Of a DNA stretch of 64,000 nt, positions 35,129 to 43,903 are shown piece after piece; the first letter of the stretch is position 1, and every line of letters begins with the position of its first letter. The notes beneath the pieces were generated by a model, which worked only from the letters and a program-made list of their open reading frames with translations, was not told where the DNA came from and ran no database searches. Source of the stretch: Roseovarius sp. (GTDB lineage: Bacteria; Pseudomonadota; Alphaproteobacteria; Rhodobacterales; Rhodobacteraceae); the NCBI GenBank assembly GCA_029212365.1, contig JARGOC010000003.1, forward strand, positions 186,001 to 250,000, given 5' to 3'. The position numbers and the translations under genes are program-made.

Positions 35129-36661
35129 TCAATCAGAAAGTGGTATGTGACGGCGGGACGTGACCAATGCGCCACCAAACACCAGCAAAAGCAGGATCAG
35201 AAGCGGCAGATCGCCTGTTTTGGAGTAAAGCGTGGCTGGCAGGGCTGCCGGCAGCTTGGCATCCAGATAGCCTGCCGTGCCCAGCGGCAGGGCAGCGGTG
35301 AGGTGCCCGCGTGCATCAATCATCGCCGACACGCCGGTATTGGCCACACGGATGGTGGGCAGGCCTTGCTCCACGCTGCGCAAACGGGCCTGGGCCAGAT
35401 GTTGATAGGGGCCTGAGTATTGCCCGAACCATGCGTCATTGGTGATCAGCAGAATAAAATCGGCGCGCTCGGGCGTGCCCGCCACATCGCGCGGGAATAC
35501 ACCTTCATAGCAGATCAGAGGCAGGGCCTTGCCCAATGCACCAAGATCGAGCAGCTGCGGACCGGGACCAGAGGAATACCCATTGCCATCCTCGGCCGCC
35601 AGCCCCCGCAGGCCAAAGCGTTTGAGGACATTGCCAAAGGGCAGATATTCACCAAAGGGTACCAGGTGGTGTTTGTCATAGACATGGGTCACCTCGCCCG
35701 TCCCGTTTAGCACCACCATGGAATTATAGAGCCGCTTGCCCTCCCAGCGTTGCGCGCCAAAAGCCACTTGTGTGTCACCCGCAGCTACGCTGATCACATC
35801 CATCACATCCTCTGCATAATTGAGCCATGTGGGGATCGCGGTCTCGGGCCAGACGATCAGATCGGGCGCGGGCAACGCCTGCGTATAGCTGACCTGCCGT
35901 TGAAAAAAGACCGGGATCATCTCGGGATCCCATTTTTCGTGCTGGGCGGCGTTGGGCTGGATCAGGCGCACGGTGGGGGCATCCCCTGCCAAGGGGCCTG
36001 CTGGAGTGCCCAAGCCGGCAACGATGTATAATGCGGCTATCAAGCCCGCCACGGCACCGGCGTACCAATAGCGCCCGCTAAGAGCCTGCCAGACAAGGGC
36101 CGCCACGATGAAAGTGACAATGATCAGCCCCAAAGCCCCCACATAGGCCGCCAGTGGCATCACAGGCGTGCCAATCCAGATGTGGCCGGGTTGCGCCCAT
36201 GGAAAACCGGTAAACAGCCAGCCTCGCAGGGACTCGGCCAATGTGATTGCGCTGATAAAGGCAAGGGCTGAACCCCCTGCCCTGCGCGCAAGTGCAAAGC
36301 TTGCCCCCCAAAACAGCGCCAACCCTGCAGACATGAGGCCCAACGCAAAAGGCGCCATCCAGCCGTGGCGGGCAACATCAACCATAAACGGCTCGACCAG
36401 CCAATTCAGCGCAACAAGGAAATACCCCGTGCCCCCGGCCCAGCCGATAAGCGCCGCGCGCCGCGGTGTGGGGGCGCCATGAAAGAGGCCCATAAGGCCC
36501 GCAAACCCCAGCACGGAAATGTGCCACCAGCCCAGCGGGGCCTGCCCCAATGCCGCGATTACACCACACAAGAGCGCCACCAAAACGGCCGGCCAACGCC
36601 GCCCCTGCGTCATTTGCATCGCCGTTTTGCCGATTACGTTGAACTGCGGAGCGGGCTGCAT
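35129..36661 (-). CDS. lnt: Apolipoprotein N-acyltransferase
   Basis: The inner-membrane enzyme that adds the third acyl chain to lipoproteins. The 510-residue protein has about eight hydrophobic segments around a nitrilase-like domain with the Glu/Lys/Cys triad at [26 protein letters not shown] and [13 protein letters not shown]. The start may be any of three nearby methionines (36661, 36619, 36613); the first is given. It lies 12 bp after the corC-like gene, the usual order in alphaproteobacteria. Confidence 0.93.
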   Translation of the reverse strand: MQPAPQFNVIGKTAMQMTQGRRWPAVLVALLCGVIAALGQAPLGWWHISVLGFAGLMGLFHGAPTPRRAALIGWAGGTGYFLVALNWLVEPFMVDVARHGWMAPFALGLMSAGLALFWGASFALARRAGGSALAFISAITLAESLRGWLFTGFPWAQPGHIWIGTPVMPLAAYVGALGLIIVTFIVAALVWQALSGRYWYAGAVAGLIAALYIVAGLGTPAGPLAGDAPTVRLIQPNAAQHEKWDPEMIPVFFQRQVSYTQALPAPDLIVWPETAIPTWLNYAEDVMDVISVAAGDTQVAFGAQRWEGKRLYNSMVVLNGTGEVTHVYDKHHLVPFGEYLPFGNVLKRFGLRGLAAEDGNGYSSGPGPQLLDLGALGKALPLICYEGVFPRDVAGTPERADFILLITNDAWFGQYSGPYQHLAQARLRSVEQGLPTIRVANTGVSAMIDARGHLTAALPLGTAGYLDAKLPAALPATLYSKTGDLPLLILLLLVFGGALVTSRRHIPLSD

Positions 36662-36672
36662 GATGGGCTGGC

Positions 36673-37578
36673 TCAGCTTTCGTTCAGGCCGGGTGCACGG
36701 ACCCGCAAACGCTTGATGCGACGCGGATCAGCCTCAAGCACTTCAATGGTGGCGCCAGAGGGATGTTCCACCACTTCGCCGCGCACCGGCACACGGCCCA
36801 ACAGCATGAAAACAAGGCCACCAAGGGTATCAATCTCTTCTTCGTCAACCGCTTCGTCGTCGGTCAGAGATTGCCCCAGGGCGGCTTCGAATTCTTCCAG
36901 CGGGGTTTTGGCCAGCGCAATGAAACTGCCGGGGCTTTCTTCGGTCCAATTGTGACCTTCATCAATATCGTGTTCGTCCTCGATCTCACCGACGACCTGT
37001 TCGATCAGATCTTCGATGGTCAAAAGGCCGTCAACACCGCCGTATTCATCAATCACCAATGCCATATGCCGCCGGTCGCTCTGCATTTTTTGCAAAAGCA
37101 CGCCGATTGACATGGACGGGGGCACAAACAACAGCGGGCGCAGCATTTTGGCCAGCGAAAACCGCCCGCCATTGCCATTGAACCCGTGCTTGAGGGCGAA
37201 ATCCTTGAGGTGAGCAAACCCGATGGGAGTGTCCAGCGTGCCCTCATAAACCGGCAAGCGGGTTAGGCCGCTGTCACGGAACACTTTGACCAGGTCAGCT
37301 TTGGTAATATCGACAGGCACAGACACAATATCGGCCTTGGGGATGCACACATCCTCGACCACCATCCGCGCCAGATTGCTTAGGCTCGGCCCGGCACGCC
37401 CGTGCCTCTCAACAGGGGTTTCGGTATCTGCTGAACCCGGATCATCCGAAGGGCTGAGCGCGCCGAATATGCGGCGAAAAATCCCGCCCTGTTCCCCATT
37501 GCTTGCGGTTTCACTGTCTTGCCCGTCAGGCTGCGCGCGATGCGCTGCGTTAGAGGATCCGTCGATGCTGTCGCCCAT
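36673..37578 (-). CDS. CorC/HlyC-family protein with CBS pair
   Basis: A 301-residue cytoplasmic protein with two CBS domains (MVVEDVCIPKADIVSVPVDI and LVIDEYGGVDGLLTIEDLIE mark them) and a C-terminal CorC/HlyC (transporter-associated) domain with LGGLVFMLLGRVPVRGEVVE. Relatives bind adenine nucleotides and support magnesium/cobalt efflux; the name hemolysin in databases is historic. It is between ybeY and lnt, the conserved order. Confidence 0.92.
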   Translation of the reverse strand: MGDSIDGSSNAAHRAQPDGQDSETASNGEQGGIFRRIFGALSPSDDPGSADTETPVERHGRAGPSLSNLARMVVEDVCIPKADIVSVPVDITKADLVKVFRDSGLTRLPVYEGTLDTPIGFAHLKDFALKHGFNGNGGRFSLAKMLRPLLFVPPSMSIGVLLQKMQSDRRHMALVIDEYGGVDGLLTIEDLIEQVVGEIEDEHDIDEGHNWTEESPGSFIALAKTPLEEFEAALGQSLTDDEAVDEEEIDTLGGLVFMLLGRVPVRGEVVEHPSGATIEVLEADPRRIKRLRVRAPGLNES

Positions 37579-37619
37579 AGTCCCGTTCCAAAGTGAGGGC
37601 CAATGTGCCCCCCAATACG

Positions 37620-38108
37620 CTAATATGGGTCATCAAGGCCCAGTTTGCCAAGTATTGCCACTTCGGTTGTCTCCATCAAAGTGGCATCTTGGTCACGAAT
37701 ATGGTCATACCCGAAAAGATGCAGGATGCCATGCACAATCAGGTGAGTGGTGTGCTCGGGCAGGGATTTGCCTGCGGCTGTGGCCTCACGCGCGCAGGTA
37801 TCGTAGGACATGGCGATATCGCCCAGCTCGCTCTCCTCACCCTGCTGGGGCAGATCAGGGCGTGCGCCGGGGGTGATTGCGCTGCGCTCGTGAGATGGCC
37901 AGCTGAGCACATTTGTGGGGGTGGCTTTATCGCGAAATTCGGTGTTGAGCGCGGCAATACGGGGGTCATCACAGGCCAAAATGGCAATTTCCCAGTCATC
38001 CGGGTCAAGGCCCAGATGCGTCAGGGTTGCATCTGCCACGCTCTCTGACAGGGCTTGCAGGGCAATCTTTTCCCAGCGGGGGTCTTCTATGATCAAATCA
38101 ACCGTCAT
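37620..38108 (-). CDS. ybeY: Endoribonuclease YbeY
   Basis: A 162-residue zinc metalloprotein for 16S rRNA maturation and ribosome quality control. The metal motif HGILHLFGYDH is exact (H-x3-H-x5-H), and NTEFRDKATPTNVLSWPS is the typical preceding segment. It lies between phoH and corC in the conserved order, 41 bp from each end of the next gene. Confidence 0.96.
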   Translation of the reverse strand: MTVDLIIEDPRWEKIALQALSESVADATLTHLGLDPDDWEIAILACDDPRIAALNTEFRDKATPTNVLSWPSHERSAITPGARPDLPQQGEESELGDIAMSYDTCAREATAAGKSLPEHTTHLIVHGILHLFGYDHIRDQDATLMETTEVAILGKLGLDDPY

Positions 38109-38204
38109 GCGCCCGCAGTAGCCCAGTTGGACACGTGGGAAAAGGCCCTTCGCGTGGCCAAAAGCGTTTCGCGTAACACCTGCATCTGAGGCTTTGCACT
38201 GCCT

Positions 38205-39218
38205 TCAGCGCACAGGATCATCGGCCTCATAGGCCTCGATGATTGCGGCGACCAGCGGGTGGCGTACCACGTCCTTGGAGGTGAAATAGTTGAAGCTGAT
38301 AGAGGGAATGGTTTTCAACAGGCGCTCTGCATCGCGCAGCCCTGAGGACACCCCGCGCGGCAAATCAATCTGGGTGCGATCACCGGTGATCACCATGCGC
38401 GAGCCTTCGCCAAGCCGGGTCAAAAACATCTTCATTTGCATCGAAGTGGCATTTTGCGCCTCGTCCAACACCACAAAAGCATTGGCCAAAGTGCGGCCAC
38501 GCATGAACGCCAGAGGGGCGATTTCAATGCGCTTGTCCTCAATCAGCTTGGCCACTTGTTTGCCCGGCAGAAAATCATTCAGCGCGTCATAAAGCGGCTG
38601 CATATAGGGATCGACCTTGTCTTTCATGTCACCGGGCAGATAGCCCAGTTTTTCGCCGGCCTCGACAGCGGGGCGCGACAGGATGATCCGGTCAACCTGG
38701 CCTTCGATGAACATGTTGATGCCCACCGCAACCGCCAGATAGGTTTTGCCGGTGCCCGCAGGACCAATGCCAAAGGCCAGCTCATTGTTAAACAGCGATG
38801 AGACATAGGCCTGCTGTGCTTCGGTGCGCGGCTCGACCAGTTTCTTGCGGGTTTTGATCTCAATCTTGCCGCCTCGAAACATTTCCAGCTGATCGCCATC
38901 GCGGGTGCCGGTGTCTACCTCAGAGCCGCCCATGCGCAGCTCACGATCCACATCGCCATGTTCCACGGATTTCCCGGTTTCCAGCCGCTGGTACAGTGCC
39001 TCCAGCACCTCGACGGCCTCGGCTGTGGCGATCTCTTCACCAATGACAGCCAGTTGATTGCCGCGCCGTATGATCTGCACGCCAAGTTTGGTTTCGATCT
39101 CGGTCAGATTGCGATCAAACTCGCCGCACAGGTCAATCAGCAGCCGGTTATCAGGAAATTCAATGACACGCTCTTGCAGTGCATCAACAGAGGGAAGGGG
39201 CAGCTCGGTGGTGGTCAA
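38205..39218 (-). CDS. phoH: PhoH-family ATPase
   Basis: A 337-residue cytoplasmic ATPase with an N-terminal KH-like part (about residues 15-75) and a helicase-like P-loop domain: Walker A GPAGTGKTYLAVAVG, Walker B AFVVLDEAQNAT and the late TGDRTQIDLPRG. PhoH2-type relatives act on RNA. It heads the phoH-ybeY-corC-lnt-metK string. In many relatives miaB lies immediately upstream; here two envelope genes come between. Confidence 0.93.
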   Translation of the reverse strand: MTTTELPLPSVDALQERVIEFPDNRLLIDLCGEFDRNLTEIETKLGVQIIRRGNQLAVIGEEIATAEAVEVLEALYQRLETGKSVEHGDVDRELRMGGSEVDTGTRDGDQLEMFRGGKIEIKTRKKLVEPRTEAQQAYVSSLFNNELAFGIGPAGTGKTYLAVAVGINMFIEGQVDRIILSRPAVEAGEKLGYLPGDMKDKVDPYMQPLYDALNDFLPGKQVAKLIEDKRIEIAPLAFMRGRTLANAFVVLDEAQNATSMQMKMFLTRLGEGSRMVITGDRTQIDLPRGVSSGLRDAERLLKTIPSISFNYFTSKDVVRHPLVAAIIEAYEADDPVR

Positions 39219-39254
39219 TCAAATCTCCGTAAGTATCAGAAGATGAAGGGAATA

Positions 39255-39290
39255 AACGAAAACAGCCGCGGGCCTGTTGACCCGCGGCTG
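39255..39290 (-). terminator. Rho-independent terminator of the lipoprotein gene
   Basis: CAGCCGCGGG and CCCGCGGCTG (39263-39272, 39281-39290) form a perfect 10-bp stem; on the minus strand it is followed by TTTTCGTTTATT. It insulates the OmpA/lipoprotein pair from phoH. Confidence 0.88.
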
Positions 39291-39315
39291 CCTTATGTCA
39301 TTCAGGTTCAATGGA

Positions 39316-39621
39316 TCAGATCGGGTCGCCGATCAACGACGTGGATCCGCCCTTGAAATCACCGGTGGCTGTGTTTGGCGGGGCTGTGCCCGAGCAAACC
39401 GGCTTGCCGTATTTATCAAGACGCGCCGAGAGATAGCCCTCAACCCCGTCATCAATGATCCAGTGATCACACCCGGTGGGATCAATCCAAACACCAGCCT
39501 TCAGTTGGCTAAGGTGCTTTTCGTCAATGCCACGGTCAATGGATTTGTCCGGTCCTGCATCGGAACAAGCTGACAAAGCAGCTGCCGCCGAGAGGAGAAG
39601 AAACGTTTTTGCGAATTTCAT
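39316..39621 (-). CDS. Small lipoprotein sharing a domain with the OmpA neighbour
   Basis: A 101-residue lipoprotein with lipobox LSAC (Cys19), chosen start 39621 preceded by AGGAG. The mature part contains VWIDPTGCDHWIIDDGVEGY (residues 44-63) and GKPVC (72-76), which match the start of the adjacent OmpA-family protein almost position by position. The remainder is short and polar. No function is known. It lies 16 bp downstream of the OmpA-type gene and is surely co-transcribed with it. Confidence 0.8.
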   Translation of the reverse strand: MKFAKTFLLLSAAAALSACSDAGPDKSIDRGIDEKHLSQLKAGVWIDPTGCDHWIIDDGVEGYLSARLDKYGKPVCSGTAPPNTATGDFKGGSTSLIGDPI

Positions 39622-39637
39622 GTTCAGGTCGCTCCTC

Positions 39638-40195
39638 TTAGCGAATGCAGATGATTTCAACACGGCGGTTCTGCGCCATGCCGCCGGCCGAAGCGTTTGA
39701 TGCTTTGGGCATCCGCTCGCCGTAGCCACGCACGTCAGCAATACGCGCACCGCTGGACTGAGCCACCTTGGCGACCGAATTGGCGCGACGCAGGGACAGA
39801 CCCATGTTGTATTCGTCCGATGCGCGGCTGTCTGTGTGGCCGGTGATGATATAGGAGGTAGCACCGGTGGACTGGAAGAACTGCATCAGCCGTTCTTTGC
39901 CAGCGCCCGAAATGCGCGAGCTGTCGGTGGCAAACATCTGGTCGGTGTTGATCACACCGCAGACATTGCCGCGGCGGCATACCGGGATGCCCTGACGGGT
40001 GGTGTGTGGCGTCATATAGCCCTCAACCCCGTCATCCATCACCCAGTGTTCGCATCCATCGGGATCAACCCAGATGGTTGGAATATATTGTTCGGTACCG
40101 GCCTGAGCCGCCCCCGTCATTGCAGCTAAACCGAGCGCCGCAGCAGCCATCGCACTCAGAATGCCGCGTCCTGTTGTCGAACGTACTTTCGTCAC
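39638..40195 (-). CDS. OmpA-family outer-membrane protein
   Basis: A 185-residue protein with a Sec signal peptide (cleavage after AAQA, residue 32), a small N-terminal domain IWVDPDGCEHWVMDDGVEGY (41-60) plus a GIPVC segment, and a C-terminal OmpA peptidoglycan-binding domain (YIITGHTDSRASDEYNMGLS and GYGERMPKASNASAGGMAQN, with NRRVEI). The OmpA domain binds the cell wall non-covalently. The small N-terminal domain recurs in the following lipoprotein gene. Confidence 0.88.
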   Translation of the reverse strand: MTKVRSTTGRGILSAMAAAALGLAAMTGAAQAGTEQYIPTIWVDPDGCEHWVMDDGVEGYMTPHTTRQGIPVCRRGNVCGVINTDQMFATDSSRISGAGKERLMQFFQSTGATSYIITGHTDSRASDEYNMGLSLRRANSVAKVAQSSGARIADVRGYGERMPKASNASAGGMAQNRRVEIICIR

Positions 40196-40427
40196 AGCCC
40201 CTGTCCTTTTCTATTTCGTCCCCATCGGACACCCCCCAAAACAGGGCGACATCCAAAATCACGTGTTATTGCGCAACTCTACCAAGTTTGGGCATTTTGT
40301 GAAGCACAATTAACAAGATATTGTGTCTCTCTGAGAAACAATCGCTAGGCTGCCACATTATTGCCGCAATTAACGACCGAAAGATCAAAAGAAACAGCTG
40401 GTTATTTGGTGGATATCACAGATCACG

Positions 40428-41762
40428 TTAGCGGATCACCCGACCACCCAGTGAATTGGTGCCGCTTTCGGTGATTTCCACATCCGCGATCTGCCCCGAG
40501 ACAACACCGGAATCAGTGACATGCACCGCGTGCAGATACTCAGACTTGCCCACCATCTGCCCCGGTTCCCGGCCCGGCTTTTCAAACAGCACCTTCACAG
40601 TGCGCCCCACCATCGCATCCTGAATGTCACGTTGATGACGGGTGATCAGGGTTTGCAGACGTTGCAGGCGTTCAGATTTCACATCCTCGCCGACCTGGGC
40701 ACGTTCGGCCGCGGGCGTGCCGGGGCGGGTGGAGTATTTGAACGAATAGGCGTAGCCGTATTTGACCTCTTCCACCAGATCAAGCGTCGCCTGGAAATCC
40801 TCCTCGGTCTCTTCTGGGAAACCAACGATGAAATCACCGGACAGCACGATATCAGGGCGCGCGGCGCGGATGCGCTCCAGCAGGCGCAGATAGCTTTGAG
40901 CGGTGTGCGAGCGGTTCATGCGCTTGAGGATCTTATCTGACCCCGATTGCACCGGCAGATGCAGGTAGGGCATTAGTTTTGCGCAGGTTCCATGGGCCTC
41001 GATCAGATCATCGGCCATGTCGTTGGGGTGAGACGTGGTAAAGCGGATACGCTCCAGCCCATCAATATCATTGAGTGCCCAGATCAGCCGGGCAAGCGAC
41101 CAGTCTCCGCCCCCCTGAGACCCCGGCCCGGCCCCATGATAAGCGTTCACGTTTTGCCCCAGCAGGGTGATCTCGCGCACACCGCGATCGACCAGATTGA
41201 CGGCTTCTTCCAGAATCCGATCTGCTGGGCGCGACACCTCAGAGCCGCGCGTATAGGGCACGACGCAGAAGGCGCAGAACTTGTCACAGCCTTCCTGCAC
41301 TGTCAGAAATGCCGTTGGCCCGCGTTTCGCCTTGGGACGGTTGCGCAGAGTGTCAAACTTGTCATCCGCCGGAAAATCCGTGTCGAGGGCCTTGTCGCCC
41401 TTTTGGGTTTTGGCCTCCATTTCGGGCAGACGGTGATAGGATTGTGGGCCGACCACCAGATCAACCAGTGGCTGGCGGCGCATGATCTCTTCGCCCTCGG
41501 CCTGAGCCACACAGCCGGCCACGCCAATTTTCAGATCCGGCTTGGCCTCTTTGAAGGGGCGCAGGCGGCCCAGTTCGGAATAAATCTTTTCGGCAGCTTT
41601 TTCGCGTATATGGCAGGTGTTAAGCAGAATCATATCCGCGTCACCGGGGGTTTGCGTTTCCACATACCCTGCCCCGCCCAGGGCCTCGACCATGCGTTCG
41701 CTGTCATAGACGTTCATCTGGCAGCCGTAGGTCTTGATAAATAGCTTTTTGGGGTCGGTCAT
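40428..41762 (-). CDS. miaB: tRNA-2-methylthio-N6-dimethylallyladenosine synthase
   Basis: A radical-SAM enzyme that adds a methylthio group to i6A37 of tRNA. The 444-residue protein has the N-terminal cluster domain ([14 protein letters not shown], then [10 protein letters not shown] and [11 protein letters not shown]), the radical-SAM CxxxCxxC in [16 protein letters not shown], and a C-terminal TRAM domain. All six cluster cysteines are present. It is divergent from the hypothetical gene at 41857. Confidence 0.96.
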   Translation of the reverse strand: MTDPKKLFIKTYGCQMNVYDSERMVEALGGAGYVETQTPGDADMILLNTCHIREKAAEKIYSELGRLRPFKEAKPDLKIGVAGCVAQAEGEEIMRRQPLVDLVVGPQSYHRLPEMEAKTQKGDKALDTDFPADDKFDTLRNRPKAKRGPTAFLTVQEGCDKFCAFCVVPYTRGSEVSRPADRILEEAVNLVDRGVREITLLGQNVNAYHGAGPGSQGGGDWSLARLIWALNDIDGLERIRFTTSHPNDMADDLIEAHGTCAKLMPYLHLPVQSGSDKILKRMNRSHTAQSYLRLLERIRAARPDIVLSGDFIVGFPEETEEDFQATLDLVEEVKYGYAYSFKYSTRPGTPAAERAQVGEDVKSERLQRLQTLITRHQRDIQDAMVGRTVKVLFEKPGREPGQMVGKSEYLHAVHVTDSGVVSGQIADVEITESGTNSLGGRVIR

Positions 41763-41856
41763 GGGGGTGGTCCTGCTGGGGTGTTCAGGGCGCCTGAGTA
41801 CCCTATGTCAGGTGTGGCTTGCAATGCGATAGAAGATCAGGGATTTTGGGCACAAG

Positions 41857-42738
41857 ATGAGGGACCAAATGCAGTATACTAACCTTACGGATTTTTTGGC
41901 GCGCGGGCGTGATGCGTTGCTCAAGGGCCCCATCGCCATGGTGTTTGTTGAGGATGAGGCCGAGATCAACTCGACCATCCGGCATCATCTGGACATGCAG
42001 TTCAAATCAGTGATCGTGTTCATGCCTGATGCGTTTTCCCTGGCGGGTGATGTGGCCGACAAAGTGCACCGTGTCAGCTATAACCTGGCCGGGGCTGATA
42101 CCCTGCCAAAGGCCGTAAATGCCATCATTGCCGCCGCGCCGGGGGTGTGGATGTATTACTGCTATAATGCGGAATACCTGTTCTACCCCTTTTGCGAGAC
42201 CCGCACAGTGGGTGAAATGCTTACATTCCAGCAAGAAGAGCGGCGCGATGCCATGCTTGCCTATGTGATTGATCTTTATGCAGGTGATCTGAAGGGCAAC
42301 CCCAATGCCGTGTCGCTGGAGGATGCCCATCTGGACAAGTCCGGCTATTACGCGCTGGCCCGGCTGGATGCGGACAAGCACAATCACCCCAAAGAGCGCC
42401 AGTTGGATTTCTTTGGCGGGCTACGCTGGAGGTATGAGGAAAACATCCCTGCCCCGAAACGCAAGATTGACCGGATTTCGGTGTTTCGGGCCAAAGAGGG
42501 CCTAACGATGCGGGATGATCACCTGTTGTCGGACGAAGAATACAACACTTATGCCTGCCCGTGGCACAACAATCTGACGGCCTCGATTGTGTCCTTTCGC
42601 ACCGCCAAAGCACTAAAGCGCAATCCGGGGTCCACCTTTGATATTCACACGTTCAAGTGGCACAATTCCGAGCGATTTGAATGGCATTCGCGCCAGCTGC
42701 TGGATCTGGGGCTGATGGAACCGGGGCAGTGGTTTTAA
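41857..42738 (+). CDS. Hypothetical protein, possibly glycosyltransferase-like
   Basis: A 293-residue soluble protein that I cannot assign firmly. Its first half (IAMVFVEDEAEINSTIRHHL, then SVIVFMPDAFSL) has the alternating strand-helix layout of the start of family-2-like glycosyltransferases, where (N/D)E begins the nucleotide site, but the key aspartates are not clear. The C-terminal part is rich in Trp, His and Tyr (TYACPWHNNLTASIVSF, FKWHNSERFEWHSRQLL). No signal peptide or membrane span. The gene is divergent from miaB. Confidence 0.6.
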   Translation: MRDQMQYTNLTDFLARGRDALLKGPIAMVFVEDEAEINSTIRHHLDMQFKSVIVFMPDAFSLAGDVADKVHRVSYNLAGADTLPKAVNAIIAAAPGVWMYYCYNAEYLFYPFCETRTVGEMLTFQQEERRDAMLAYVIDLYAGDLKGNPNAVSLEDAHLDKSGYYALARLDADKHNHPKERQLDFFGGLRWRYEENIPAPKRKIDRISVFRAKEGLTMRDDHLLSDEEYNTYACPWHNNLTASIVSFRTAKALKRNPGSTFDIHTFKWHNSERFEWHSRQLLDLGLMEPGQWF

Positions 42739-42782
42739 ATTGTCGCTCTCATCTGACAATATGCAGGGCTGACGGGCTGTGT

Positions 42783-43058
42783 TCAGCCGTCGCTCGCCAG
42801 ATCGGCATAGCTCTTCTGGGCAGCGGCCAGAACTTCGCTCAGCGTTTCAGAGTCTTCGATATACGCCAGCGCCATACCGGCCACTTTCTGCATGCCCAAA
42901 TGCACCGGCGGAGCCAGACGTTTGTCTTGCCAGATGGCGGTCAAGCTTAGGCACATTAGGCAAAAAACCATCAAACGCGCCCATTTGCGCGCCTTGGCAG
43001 ACCGGGCATCGGTATGCTGCTGCTTTTGTGAATCACTGATGTCTGTTCGCTGTTTCAT
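42783..43058 (-). CDS. Small single-span membrane protein downstream of fabI
   Basis: A 91-residue frame with a basic, polar N terminus, one hydrophobic segment (LMVFCLMCLSLTAIW) and a soluble tail ending in DSETLSEVLAAAQKSYADLA. It lies about 50 bp downstream of fabI on the same strand. The start is uncertain (43058 or 43079) and neither has a strong ribosome binding site. No family recognised; the composition favours a real but poorly expressed gene. Confidence 0.5.
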   Translation of the reverse strand: MKQRTDISDSQKQQHTDARSAKARKWARLMVFCLMCLSLTAIWQDKRLAPPVHLGMQKVAGMALAYIEDSETLSEVLAAAQKSYADLASDG

Positions 43059-43105
43059 GGCAGCATGTGTTGCAGCCATTCATGGCGATTATGTGGCGTT
43101 TTGCC

Positions 43106-43897
43106 TTACAGATTTTCGGCCTGTGGCATCCCCAGCACATGAAACCCTGAATCAACGCGGATAATCTCGCCTGTGGTGCAACATCCGGCGTCCGAGGCCA
43201 GATAAACAGCGGTGCCGCCCACGGCCTCAAGTGTGGCATTGGCGCGCATCGGCGCGTTTTCTTCGGTGTGGCGGAATGTGCGACGTGCACCCCCAATCGC
43301 CGCCCCGGCCAGGGTTTTCATCGGACCGGGCGAGATTGCATTGACGCGAATATGATCAGGGCCCAGATCATTGGCCAGATACCGGGTGGCGGCCTCAAGC
43401 GCGGCCTTGGCCACGCCCATCACATTGTAATTGGGCACAACACGGTTTGACCCCTGATAGGTCAAAGTCAGCAAGGTACCGCCATTTTCGGCCATCAAAG
43501 GATGCGCACGGCGCGCCACTTCGATGAAGGAATATGCCGAAATATCCATGGAATTCTTGAAGTTAGCCCGAGACGTATCAAGGAACCGGCCTGTCAGTTC
43601 GGATTTGTCGGAATAGGCAATGGCATGCACCACGAAATCAATCGTCGGCCAGCGCGCGCTCAAAGCCGCAAACGCCGCATCAAGCGAGGCATCATCGGTC
43701 ACATCCACATCGACCATGAAATCCGATCCGACCGAGGCCGCAAGAGGTGCCAGCCGTTTGCCAAAGGCTTCGCCCTGATAGGTGAAGGCCAGTTCAGCCC
43801 CCGCTTCGGCCATGGCGCGGGCAATGCCCCATGCAATAGAGCGGTCATTGGCCACGCCCATGATCAACCCGCGTTTGCCTTTGAGTGACATGCTCAT
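43106..43897 (-). CDS. fabI: Enoyl-[acyl-carrier-protein] reductase (NADH)
   Basis: Catalyses the last step of each fatty-acid elongation cycle. The 263-residue short-chain dehydrogenase has the FabI nucleotide motif GVANDRSIAWGIA, LTYQGSNRVVPNYNVMGVAK with the Tyr-x6-Tyr-x6-Lys pattern typical of FabI, and the C-terminal TGEIIRVDSGFHVLGM. It follows fabB by six bases. Target of triclosan in relatives. Confidence 0.95.
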   Translation of the reverse strand: MSMSLKGKRGLIMGVANDRSIAWGIARAMAEAGAELAFTYQGEAFGKRLAPLAASVGSDFMVDVDVTDDASLDAAFAALSARWPTIDFVVHAIAYSDKSELTGRFLDTSRANFKNSMDISAYSFIEVARRAHPLMAENGGTLLTLTYQGSNRVVPNYNVMGVAKAALEAATRYLANDLGPDHIRVNAISPGPMKTLAGAAIGGARRTFRHTEENAPMRANATLEAVGGTAVYLASDAGCCTTGEIIRVDSGFHVLGMPQAENL

Positions 43898-43903
43898 ATG
43901 TGT

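Noticed and set aside
33862..35178. Longer metK start at 35178
   Set aside because: It would translate through the riboswitch and the end of lnt; the start at 35040 has the conserved N terminus and the riboswitch-controlled ribosome binding site.
42739..42788. Two small stems between the genes at 41857 and 42783
   Set aside because: ATTGTC/GACAAT and GGCTGA/TCAGCC are short, have large loops and no T-run, so they are not reported as terminators.
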